Below, one piece after another: positions 1 through 7,990 of a DNA stretch of 32,042 nt. This DNA comes from Bacillota bacterium (GTDB lineage: Bacteria; Bacillota; Clostridia; Acetivibrionales; JAEXSP01): positions 1-32,042 of the forward strand of contig JAEXSP010000041.1 in NCBI GenBank assembly GCA_023453795.1, in the 5' to 3' direction. Under the pieces are notes generated by a model, which saw nothing but the letters and a program-made list of their open reading frames with translations, was not told the DNA's origin and did no database searches. The position numbers and the translations under genes were made by a program. Each line of letters starts with the position of its first letter. Position 1 is the stretch's first letter.

Positions 1-1927
1 TCTTTTCTATCTGATCCAGAAGTGCTGCACTTGCAAAATCCCTGATTAAGGCTGTAAGATGTTCCCACGCCTTATCACCCTCACCCATTCTGGCATAAAT
101 GCATGACACCCACGCCCTGCTCCATCCGGTATGCCCGCCCCCTGCGGATAAACGCCTTTCCAGAGCAACTTTAGCTGCATTAAACAACTCGGGAGTCTTC
201 TCTTTGCTGATCTGCTCTCCGGGATACAATCCGAAAAGGTGTGACAGGTGTCTATGCTGAGGTTCGGCTTCAAGGAATTCTTCATTCCATTCCAGCAGCT
301 GGCCTTTGCTCCCTATCTTCAAAGGAGGCAGATTTGATAAAATGTCCTTCCACACTGCTCTTTTATCCTCATCCGTATTAAGTATTTCCGAAGCTTTGAT
401 AACATGAGAAAGAAGGTCTGTTGCCAATTCAATGTCCATTGAGGAGGATACGCCTAAAGAGACAGGCATTTCACCTGCTCCTTCAAATCTGTTCTCCGGC
501 GACTGTGAAGGTACAAGCTGGTATGTACCTTTATTATCTTTCACAACATAGGATTCATAAAATGCCGCAACCTCTTTTAAAAAGGGATAGCAGCGTTTTC
601 TTAGATACTCTCTGTCCTGGCCGTATTCATAGTGCCACCACATGTGCTGTGCCAGCCATGCCGAAGCTCCGATCCATACAGACCACCCATAGGCTTCTGG
701 CGTAGCCCTTCCCCATGCATCCGAATTAAGCTGAATACAAATTCCGTCACAGCCGTAAAGATCCTTTGCAGCTTTTTGGGCATATGGTACGGACTTTTCA
801 AGATAATTAAACAATGCATCTGTGCAATCCTGCAAATGCCCGGCTTCTGCAAGCCAATAGTTCATTTGAAGGTTAATATCATGGTGATAGTCGCATTCCC
901 ACGGAGGGCTGATATTCTCGTTCCATTTGCCCTGGAGGTTTGCAGGCAGTTCACAATTTGCCGAAGACGCACAGAGGAGATACCTCCCGTAATTGAAGTA
1001 TAGAAGGGGCAGCCCCGGATCATTATCAATCCTATATTCAGCTATCCGCCGGTCAGTAGGTATCACACTCTCTTTGAACGGAAGTTCCAATTTAAGTTTT
1101 CCGTAGTGTCTTTGGTTTTCCTTGATATGCTCCCGGCAGAACTCCTTCCAATTTGCATAGGGAACGGAATGCTTTGCGCATTCTGACAATGGGTTTTCAC
1201 CTTTAGCAGAAGTACCTATGTTTATAAAAATGAATATTTCCTTCGCTTCACTAATTCTGACTAGTCTGTCATTTTCAATCAACAGGCTGCCTCCGTAGAC
1301 TCTAAAGGAAGCTTCCGTGCAAAAATTCAGGCCGTCCTGTATCGATCCTTCCATTCTTATCCTCTTATACCCGCTTGAAAAAGCTAAGCTGCATTCCGGG
1401 TCTTCAACCCTTTGAAGCCAGAAAGAGCCGCTGATATGCCCGTCCTCCGCCAAAATCCGTATGAATATAAGATCATGCACAAGATGAGCCAGGGTTTCTA
1501 TAGTTACCTTAGTGTTCCCGACATTATATGACACTTTTGCAATAGCTTTGTCAAGGTCAAGCTCTCTGTAATAGTTTTCGGCGTTGCCGTGATTGAACTT
1601 GAAGCACAGGTCTCCGACAGGCTGGTAGGAGTCAATTCTGCAAGGTCTTCCACTTATTCCCCCGTCCCCTCCGAATGCCTTATTCGCAAGCTCTGTCCCT
1701 TCCTTATACCTGCCTTCAAGCAAAAGCTTTCTTACTTCAGAAAGATAACCGGAACGGTCCTCGGTATCACGGTTTCTGTTTTTGCCCCTCCATAGCCACT
1801 CATGATTCAGCGCAATCCTTTCATTTTCCGGGCACCCCATGACCATCGCAGCCAGCCTTCCGTTCCCTACAGGCAGTCCTTCATCCCAGCATCCGGCTGG
1901 TTTGCGATACCAAAGCTTATTCTCCAT
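1..1927 (-). CDS. GH95 alpha-L-fucosidase, C-terminus beyond the window edge
   Basis: Glycoside hydrolase family 95, an inverting enzyme that removes terminal alpha-1,2-linked L-fucose (some members act on L-galactose). I translated the minus strand from the ATG at 1927 to position 1. It stays open for 642 codons with no stop, so the gene is cut by the window and not frameshifted. Family hallmarks are visible: an N-terminal LWYRKPAGCWDEGLPVGNGR segment, HHDINLQMNYW at about residues 348-358 (the Asn-x-x-x-Asn region of the active site), PSQSPEN with the presumed general acid E478, and GGGHTGWSRAW then ARMGEGDKAWEHL near the edge. The usual HPPFQIDGN block with the base-activating Asp lies further on and is not seen. 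Family members run to about 750-800 residues. There is no signal peptide, so it is cytoplasmic. A GAGG ribosome site precedes the ATG. It is the last visible gene of the operon, 39 nt after the esterase. In this context it should defucosylate xyloglucan oligosaccharides; substrate is inferred. Confidence 0.9.
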   Translation of the reverse strand, partial: MENKLWYRKPAGCWDEGLPVGNGRLAAMVMGCPENERIALNHEWLWRGKNRNRDTEDRSGYLSEVRKLLLEGRYKEGTELANKAFGGDGGISGRPCRIDSYQPVGDLCFKFNHGNAENYYRELDLDKAIAKVSYNVGNTKVTIETLAHLVHDLIFIRILAEDGHISGSFWLQRVEDPECSLAFSSGYKRIRMEGSIQDGLNFCTEASFRVYGGSLLIENDRLVRISEAKEIFIFINIGTSAKGENPLSECAKHSVPYANWKEFCREHIKENQRHYGKLKLELPFKESVIPTDRRIAEYRIDNDPGLPLLYFNYGRYLLCASSANCELPANLQGKWNENISPPWECDYHHDINLQMNYWLAEAGHLQDCTDALFNYLEKSVPYAQKAAKDLYGCDGICIQLNSDAWGRATPEAYGWSVWIGASAWLAQHMWWHYEYGQDREYLRKRCYPFLKEVAAFYESYVVKDNKGTYQLVPSQSPENRFEGAGEMPVSLGVSSSMDIELATDLLSHVIKASEILNTDEDKRAVWKDILSNLPPLKIGSKGQLLEWNEEFLEAEPQHRHLSHLFGLYPGEQISKEKTPELFNAAKVALERRLSAGGGHTGWSRAWVSCIYARMGEGDKAWEHLTALIRDFASAALLDQIEK

Positions 1928-1966
1928 ACTTTTTCCTCTCTTCAGATAACATAACCCTATAATTTC

Positions 1967-3400
1967 TTACAACAGCTTGGGCATTTCATAATAATCCGGT
2001 CCAACCCTTACAGGCCCCATTACAGGGAGAGAACGACCGGCTGAATCGGTTATGTTGCAATAAGGCTGCACTCCAAAGCCATAATGCAGGAATCGGTTAT
2101 TTACATCATCTATGTAATTGATTGTAGTTTTTAAAATAACACTGCTGCCATTAAGATCAATTCTGTATATGCCGTAACAATTCAGTTCATTCGGCTTTTC
2201 CGACAGTTCGAAGCCCGACGGACGTCCTGTCGCCTCAAGCTTCCCGATGACATTATCGTAGCTAACAATTATATTTATTGAACCGCTTATGGGATCCTTA
2301 TCAGCAATTATATCCCTCAGCTCAATTGGGGGCTTATAGCTCTTAGAAAAGTCCTTCATCACAGCCATTGCTTGAGTGCACCTTATACCCAGCCTCTTGT
2401 GGTCAACTCCGCTGATATGTATCCAGTCATCAAGGGTCAAATCTATAGATGGAACAACATATAAATTCTCAATCGACTTCGGCAAAAGTCTTTGCTGTTC
2501 CTGTATGCTGTTCCAGACCGCTCCCATCGACAAGGGATAAGCAACTCTTGAAAGCTGGACGGCGACTATCGGCAGATTATTGTTGCCAAAATCCTTACGC
2601 ATTGATTGAACAAGCTCCTTCATCCTGGAGGTGTAAAACTGAACATCATCAGGATTTGCATCATTACAGCCCTGATACCATAAAACTCCGGCTATTTTCC
2701 CTCCATTTTTGATGAACCGCCTTACCATGGAACCGTACAGGCTTTTTCCTTCCAGATATTTAAGCGAGGGATTCCATTGACTCATGGATGTGCCCCCATG
2801 AGCACAAGCAATCAAGCCTTGGGGGACCCCTGTCATACGGTGCATCTCCTGTGCAAATGCTATTCCCGGTCCGGTACCGACATGTGAACCCTTTTCCGGT
2901 CTGATGCCTCCGCAAAGCTCAATGTGAATTTCATCGGCCGCAACACCCATAAAATGAATCGGATCCTTTGCAATATCCCAGTTATCGTCCAGGTAACATG
3001 CATGCACCGCATCAGCAGGTTCCAATGCATCCTTTATGTATCCGTTGCCCTCCATATTCGACTGTCCTGCAAGAATCCATACATCCCCTACAAGCACATC
3101 TTCCAAATCAAGGCTTTCCGCAGCTTCACCCGGCTGTTCTTCAATCACAAGCCTTATATTATAAGGGCCTCCCGACGGTAAACCATCAAGCTGTCCTTTT
3201 ATACTGCCGTTTTCTGAACTGCCAACTATAGCAGGGTAAAAGCCTTCAACTATTTTGTCTTCACAGGTTATATATGCTTTAAGCACTCCCGTGTTTTCAC
3301 ATTCCCCCGAAAAGCTTGCATTGCTTACATTTCGAAGGTTTCTTTGAATTACTCCATGCGAAAAAAGTCCCTCGGATATTTTCAAACAGCCTACCCCCAT
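1967..3400 (-). CDS. SGNH/SASA-family carbohydrate acetylesterase
   Basis: Predicted O-acetylesterase of the SASA (sialate O-acetylesterase, formerly DUF303) SGNH-hydrolase group, related to CE6-type enzymes. The nucleophile motif GQSNMEG lies near residues 112-118 (Ser114), followed by the oxyanion blocks AHGGTSMSQW and LWYQGCNDA, and the DDWIHISG segment with Asp325 and His328 completing the triad. Length, about 477 residues, suits the family. No signal peptide is seen, so it acts in the cytoplasm. The start is uncertain: a TTG two codons upstream (3406) and a TTG five codons downstream, which has a GGGGG box in front of it, are alternatives to the ATG at 3400. It begins 17 nt after the GH42 stop, implying cotranscription. 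Galactose in plant xyloglucan is often O-acetylated, so the likely job is deacetylating imported oligosaccharides before galactose is removed. The true acetylated substrate cannot be read from sequence. Confidence 0.85.
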   Translation of the reverse strand: MGVGCLKISEGLFSHGVIQRNLRNVSNASFSGECENTGVLKAYITCEDKIVEGFYPAIVGSSENGSIKGQLDGLPSGGPYNIRLVIEEQPGEAAESLDLEDVLVGDVWILAGQSNMEGNGYIKDALEPADAVHACYLDDNWDIAKDPIHFMGVAADEIHIELCGGIRPEKGSHVGTGPGIAFAQEMHRMTGVPQGLIACAHGGTSMSQWNPSLKYLEGKSLYGSMVRRFIKNGGKIAGVLWYQGCNDANPDDVQFYTSRMKELVQSMRKDFGNNNLPIVAVQLSRVAYPLSMGAVWNSIQEQQRLLPKSIENLYVVPSIDLTLDDWIHISGVDHKRLGIRCTQAMAVMKDFSKSYKPPIELRDIIADKDPISGSINIIVSYDNVIGKLEATGRPSGFELSEKPNELNCYGIYRIDLNGSSVILKTTINYIDDVNNRFLHYGFGVQPYCNITDSAGRSLPVMGPVRVGPDYYEMPKLL

Positions 3401-3417
3401 TTTCAAAATGCTTATAA

Positions 3418-5457
3418 TTATTTGATTATTTCAAGTACTGCAACATCTTTAGCCTCTAGCTTAAGCTTGCCTTCCAGAATGTCACCGTTTAAAAGGTTTT
3501 TATACTTTTTGCCTTTGAGGTCTATGTATGCAGCCTGACTGTTGTGGTTAAGGATGAAGGTAAATTCAATACCGTCCCTATTTCTTTGAGTTATTTCAAT
3601 CCCTGCAGCACTGTCAAAAGGAGCAGTAATCCCCTTCTCCTTGCATACCTCTGCAATAAAGTCCTTAATAAACACTTCCTCCGGGTCGGTTGCAACGTAG
3701 TATGCTTTTCCTTTTCCATATTTATTAACTGTAATTGCAGGCATTCCGGCATAAAAATCCTTTTCATATGCTCCCAATGCTTCAGCGCCCTTCAAGTGCA
3801 GCAAGTCACATAGCAAGCCGCATTCGTAGCATCCTGTAAGCTTTCCGAAAGGCCGGTTCATAACAATACTGTTTTTCATGTCCGGGAATAGTGCATCTAT
3901 TTCTTCTACCCATATTCCCAATACATTTTTCAAATCCCCGGGATATCCGCCAAGCGTCACAAGATCGTTCTCATTTACAATCCCGCTGAAAAAAGTTGTT
4001 ACAAATGTGCCTCCGCCATTTACATACTTATATATATTATCGGCAAATCCTGATTTTACCATATACATTACAGGTGCAATTACAACGGAATATTTCTCAA
4101 AATCACTCTCAGGCTTAATGAAATCAACTGCTATGTTCATATCATGAAAAGCCTTGTAATACTTGTTAACCTGATCCACATATTTCAAGTCGATACTTGG
4201 GCCGCTTGAAAGCTCGACAGCCCACCAGTTTTCCCAATCGAATACTATAGCCGCTTTTGCATCTATTCTGGAATCCAGAATCCGATCCCCAAGTTTTTTC
4301 AGTTCCTCTCCAAGCTGTACACACTCTTTGAAGACCCTTGTATCCTCGTGTCCTGCATGGGCTATTACAGCTCCGTGATATTTTTCACACGCACCTATCG
4401 AACGCCTCATCTGAAAAAACATTACTGTATCGGATCCATGTGCTACGGCCTGATAACTCCATAGTCTCATAACTCCCGGCCTTTTCAGGCTGTTATATGG
4501 AGCCCAGTTCTGCTGGCTGGGGGTCTGCTCCATAAGCATGAAAGGAAGACCACCCTTAAGTCCACGCATCAGATCGTGCCTCATTGCGGTAACATTAACA
4601 GGTTCCGTCAATGTCGGGTAGTTGTCCCAGGAAACCACATCCATGGCCTCTGCCCACTTAAAATAATCCAGCGGTTTGAAGGTTCCCATAAGATTTGTTG
4701 TAATGGGCAGCTTTGAACCTGCTTTCCTGATTGAGTTATATTCATTCTTGTAACAGTCAAGTATGGACTCGGACATAAATCTCTTGTAATCTAATGCAAT
4801 TCCTTGAAAACATGCACGCTCCCTGTCTCCATCGATCCACATTCCGCTTATACCCGAGGGCGCAACAATTTCATCCCAGTCATAAAGGGTATGCCCCCAA
4901 AAGCTCATATTCCATCTCCGGTTAACTTCCTCTATTGTTCCGTATCTTTTCTTTGCCCATTCCTGAAATGCAGACGTACAATCATCACAGTAGCAATAGT
5001 TTCCGTACTCATTTCCAATATGCCAAAGAAGAAGCGCATTATGCTTCTTATACCTTTCAGCCAGCTTACCGGCAAGTCTGGCAGAGAATTCACGAAATTT
5101 TGCATTGTTTGGGCAGAAATTTACCCGTCCACCGTGCTTATGCCTTATACCATTAAAATCTACAGGAAGGATTTCGGGATATTTTTTTGACATCCATCCC
5201 GGCTGTGCAGCCGTAGAAGTAGCCATACATACCTTTATTCCGTGCTCATCAAGAAGCTCCATAACCCTATCCAGCCATCCGAATTCATAAACATCTTCAC
5301 TTGGCTGGAGCTTTGCCCAACTGAAAACAGGTAGAGTAACAATATTAATGCCGGCCTTTTTAAACAGTCTCATATCCTCCTGCCAAATTTCTTCAGGCCA
5401 TTGATCCGGATTATAATCTCCGCCATAGTATATATACGGTAATTTATCATTAATCAT
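3418..5457 (-). CDS. GH42 beta-galactosidase
   Basis: Retaining glycoside hydrolase family 42 enzyme that releases terminal beta-D-galactose (some members prefer alpha-L-arabinopyranose). The TIM barrel starts with YYGGDYNPDQWPEEIW. The acid/base is Glu150 in WHIGNEYG and the nucleophile Glu310 in FMLMEQTPSQ. Cys115, Cys155, Cys157 and Cys160 (NFCPN ... YCYCDDC) form the structural zinc site typical of many GH42 proteins. A trimerisation domain and a small C-terminal beta domain follow. Length of 679 residues is normal. I place the start at 5457 because a GGAG box lies 9 nt upstream; the in-frame ATG at 5472 has no comparable site. There is no signal peptide. It follows the GH31 gene after an unusually structured 150-nt spacer. 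In the inferred pathway it removes galactose from the Gal-Xyl side chain after defucosylation and deacetylation. Confidence 0.92.
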   Translation of the reverse strand: MINDKLPYIYYGGDYNPDQWPEEIWQEDMRLFKKAGINIVTLPVFSWAKLQPSEDVYEFGWLDRVMELLDEHGIKVCMATSTAAQPGWMSKKYPEILPVDFNGIRHKHGGRVNFCPNNAKFREFSARLAGKLAERYKKHNALLLWHIGNEYGNYCYCDDCTSAFQEWAKKRYGTIEEVNRRWNMSFWGHTLYDWDEIVAPSGISGMWIDGDRERACFQGIALDYKRFMSESILDCYKNEYNSIRKAGSKLPITTNLMGTFKPLDYFKWAEAMDVVSWDNYPTLTEPVNVTAMRHDLMRGLKGGLPFMLMEQTPSQQNWAPYNSLKRPGVMRLWSYQAVAHGSDTVMFFQMRRSIGACEKYHGAVIAHAGHEDTRVFKECVQLGEELKKLGDRILDSRIDAKAAIVFDWENWWAVELSSGPSIDLKYVDQVNKYYKAFHDMNIAVDFIKPESDFEKYSVVIAPVMYMVKSGFADNIYKYVNGGGTFVTTFFSGIVNENDLVTLGGYPGDLKNVLGIWVEEIDALFPDMKNSIVMNRPFGKLTGCYECGLLCDLLHLKGAEALGAYEKDFYAGMPAITVNKYGKGKAYYVATDPEEVFIKDFIAEVCKEKGITAPFDSAAGIEITQRNRDGIEFTFILNHNSQAAYIDLKGKKYKNLLNGDILEGKLKLEAKDVAVLEIIK

Positions 5458-5472
5458 ATCTTTTATCTCCAT

Positions 5473-5622
5473 GATATGTATTTTTTCCGATTAAGCCCTC
5501 ACAATTAACCTCCCCCAGGATAGAGGTTAATCGGTAGCATCAACAAACGAGGGGGTTAGATGATGATTCTGCTTTCCTTGTTACCGCCCCGGGAAGGAAA
5601 GCCCTTAGGTTGAGGGTCGCCA
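5473..5622 (-). other. structured spacer between GH31 and GH42 genes
   Basis: A 150-nt gap within the operon that is rich in self-complementarity on the transcribed strand. Read 5' to 3' in the mRNA: a small 4-bp hairpin (5616-5613 with 5605-5602); a perfect 9-bp stem (5602-5594 with 5579-5571, arms GCTTTCCTT and AAGGAAAGC, 14-nt loop); a 5-bp stem (5565-5561 with 5542-5538) whose loop holds CCCCC; and a perfect 9-bp stem (5531-5523 with 5512-5504, arms ATTAACCTC and GAGGTTAAT) whose loop region holds GGGG. An alternative 8-bp pairing, CCGATTAA (5534-5527) with TTAATCGG (5494-5487), excludes the last stem. No U-run follows, so it is not an intrinsic terminator. I do not recognise a known riboswitch class. 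It may be an mRNA processing or stability element or a new cis-regulatory RNA. Confidence 0.55.
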
Positions 5623-7941
5623 TTAAATGGCCAAATTAAAACTCCTGATATCTTTTTGTGGAATTATCTGAACACCTTTTTCAGTTTTTTGGGATATGAC
5701 CCCTTCATGCACTATAACTTCACTGATTCCTCTAAGTAAAATGCTCCAAGCTTTTGAACTTCCTTTTGTTTCTATACTGATACTGCCATTCTCCTTCATT
5801 ATTTCCATTGCAAATTCAACTTTGCCGTCAACATTATGTACCATCGAAGAAGCCTTGCACCCTTCTTCTAGTTCAAATACATGGAAGGTTACGCCTTCTG
5901 CATAATCATAATCAGGCTTATTATCTACCGAACCGACAGCAATAACACTATTCTGTCTTGCCATCAGCGGAATACTCATATACCCGTGATTTTCAGTTCT
6001 CCAGCCTCCGCCCGTGATTTTTTCTCCTGTTATAAAATTGGTCCAGCTTCCCTCGGGAAGATAGTATTTTACAACTCCGTCCTCACTGAATACAGGGGCA
6101 ACAAGCAGAGAATCTCCCAGCATGTACTGCCTGTCGAGGAAATCGCAGGCAGGATCGTTCATAAACTCCATAACCATTGCCCTCATCATCGGTATACCTT
6201 TTTGAGCTGCATCGCATGCTGCCGCAAATATGTACGGCATGAGACTGCATTTCAGTTTTGTAAAGAATCTCAGGACGTCCACCGCCTCTTCATCAAAAAG
6301 CCACGGAACCCTGTACGACGCATTTCCGTGCAGGCGGCTGTGGGATGATAAGAGTCCGAATGCAGTCCACCTTTTATAAACATCCGGTGTAGCTGTCAAC
6401 TCAAAGCCGCTTATGTCATGGCTCCAGAAACCAAATCCGGATAGGCAGAGTGAAAGGCCTCCTCTAAGGGTTTCAGCCATTGATTCATAGTACGCTGTAC
6501 AATCTCCTCCCCAGTGTACAGGGAACTTCTGCCCCCCAACAGTTGCCGATCGTGCAAAAACCATGGCATTTCCGGCTCCGAGTTTATCCTTCAATACATC
6601 AAACACTGTTTTGTTATATAGGTATGTATAGTAGTTATGCATTTTTTCAGGATCTGAGCCGTCAAAATAGGCAACATTAGTGGGGATCTTTTCTCCGAAG
6701 TCTGTTTTAAAGCAGTCAACCCCCATGTCAACAAGTCTTGCCAGCTTTCCGGCATACCACCTGCATGCATCCGGGTTAGTAAAATCAACAATTGCCATAC
6801 CGGGCTGCCAGGCATCAGTTTGCCACACATTACCGTCCGGCTTCTTGAGAAGGTAACCGTTCTCCATTCCCTCGTCAAATAATTTAGAGCACTGAGCTAT
6901 GTACGGATTTATCCAGACGCATATTTTCAAGCCTTTGTTTTTAAGCCTTTTGAGCATATTTTCCGGGTCAGGAAAGACCCTGTCATCCCATTCAAAATCA
7001 CACCAATTATAATCTTTCATCCAGAAGCAGTCAAAATGGAATACATGCAATGGCAGATCCCTTTCAGCCATTCCGTCTATAAAGCTGTTGACAGTTTTTT
7101 CATCATAGCTTGTCACAAACGATGTAGTCAGCCACAATCCGAAGGACCAAGCCGGAGGCAGCGCAGGCCTGCCTGTAAGAGCAGTGTATTTTTCCAGAAC
7201 TTCTTTTATTGACGGGCCGTTTATCACATAATACTCAAGGTATTCACCGGGAACACTGAACTGTACTCTTGATACCTTTTCGGAAGCAACCTCGAAGGAA
7301 ACGCAGCCTGAGTCATTGACAAACACTCCGTAGCCCTTGTTTGTGACATAGAAAGGTATATTCTTGTATGCAAGCTCGCTGCTTGTACCTCCGTCAGCAT
7401 TCCAGCTATCAACTGTCTGGCCGTTTTTAACAAACGGAGTAAAACGTTCGCCTAAGCCGTATACATACTCCCCGACTCCGAGTGCAAGCTCTTCCTTAAC
7501 GAACGGCTTCCCGCTGTTATCGGTTACATAGCCTGTATTCTTCCATTTACTGTTCGTAAGGATTCTTTCCTCATCGAAAAACTCTAAATGCCATTCGTCT
7601 CCCTTTTTAATCTTTACTGAAAGGTTTCCGCTCTTTAACATTGCATAATCATTTTCATCGATTATGTCAACCTGCGGATTGCCGGCTTTTACTTCAAATG
7701 AAGGCCCTTTGTCCTCCAACCCCTTGTAATGCCATATCTGAACACGTATAACATCTGCAATCGGAGAAGAAAACCTTACCGTCAGCATCGGTCCCCAAAG
7801 CGTCTGTCCTCTGTTTGTCACGTTGAAATGCGGCGCATATGCGGTTATAGAGTTTTCATCCGTCTCAAGCTCATAAACCTTGGCAGCATTATATACATTA
7901 TAGCCCTCTTTATTTCGCCAAAAACCGTCTGTAAATTTCAT
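5623..7941 (-). CDS. yicI: GH31 alpha-xylosidase, YicI type
   Basis: Retaining alpha-xylosidase that removes alpha-1,6-linked xylose from the non-reducing end of xyloglucan oligosaccharides and isoprimeverose. At 772 residues it matches the length of Escherichia coli YicI as I remember it, and resembles it along its whole length. The order is N-terminal beta-sandwich, catalytic barrel and two C-terminal beta domains. The nucleophile is Asp414 in CFKTDFGEKIP and the acid/base is Asp480 in HWGGDC, offset by two from YicI numbering. HVFHFDCFWMK and the GFGFWSHDISGFE block also match the YicI subgroup rather than alpha-glucosidases. There is no signal peptide, so it is intracellular. An AGGAGG box lies 8 nt before the ATG. 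It follows the GH94 gene by 49 nt. The xylose it frees would go to the xylA/xylB products encoded nearby. Confidence 0.95.
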   Translation of the reverse strand: MKFTDGFWRNKEGYNVYNAAKVYELETDENSITAYAPHFNVTNRGQTLWGPMLTVRFSSPIADVIRVQIWHYKGLEDKGPSFEVKAGNPQVDIIDENDYAMLKSGNLSVKIKKGDEWHLEFFDEERILTNSKWKNTGYVTDNSGKPFVKEELALGVGEYVYGLGERFTPFVKNGQTVDSWNADGGTSSELAYKNIPFYVTNKGYGVFVNDSGCVSFEVASEKVSRVQFSVPGEYLEYYVINGPSIKEVLEKYTALTGRPALPPAWSFGLWLTTSFVTSYDEKTVNSFIDGMAERDLPLHVFHFDCFWMKDYNWCDFEWDDRVFPDPENMLKRLKNKGLKICVWINPYIAQCSKLFDEGMENGYLLKKPDGNVWQTDAWQPGMAIVDFTNPDACRWYAGKLARLVDMGVDCFKTDFGEKIPTNVAYFDGSDPEKMHNYYTYLYNKTVFDVLKDKLGAGNAMVFARSATVGGQKFPVHWGGDCTAYYESMAETLRGGLSLCLSGFGFWSHDISGFELTATPDVYKRWTAFGLLSSHSRLHGNASYRVPWLFDEEAVDVLRFFTKLKCSLMPYIFAAACDAAQKGIPMMRAMVMEFMNDPACDFLDRQYMLGDSLLVAPVFSEDGVVKYYLPEGSWTNFITGEKITGGGWRTENHGYMSIPLMARQNSVIAVGSVDNKPDYDYAEGVTFHVFELEEGCKASSMVHNVDGKVEFAMEIMKENGSISIETKGSSKAWSILLRGISEVIVHEGVISQKTEKGVQIIPQKDIRSFNLAI

Positions 7942-7990
7942 GTGTGCTTCCTCCTATGAAATGAATAACATTTTACCGACCCTCAAGAAC

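Noticed and set aside
1..1927. Possible GH95 pseudogene, because no closed long frame appears at the left edge
   Set aside because: Translation codon by codon from 1927 to 1 shows no stop or frameshift; the gene simply runs out of the window.
5487..5534. Intrinsic terminator between GH31 and GH42
   Set aside because: The stem is followed by A residues, not U, in the direction of transcription.
5473..5622. Known riboswitch (c-di-GMP, SAM, TPP, preQ1, THF and others considered)
   Set aside because: None of the conserved core sequences I know for these classes is present.
5881..6348. 155-residue plus-strand frame opposite the GH31 gene
   Set aside because: Antisense shadow of strongly conserved GH31 sequence; composition is Ile/Cys/His-rich without a recognisable fold.
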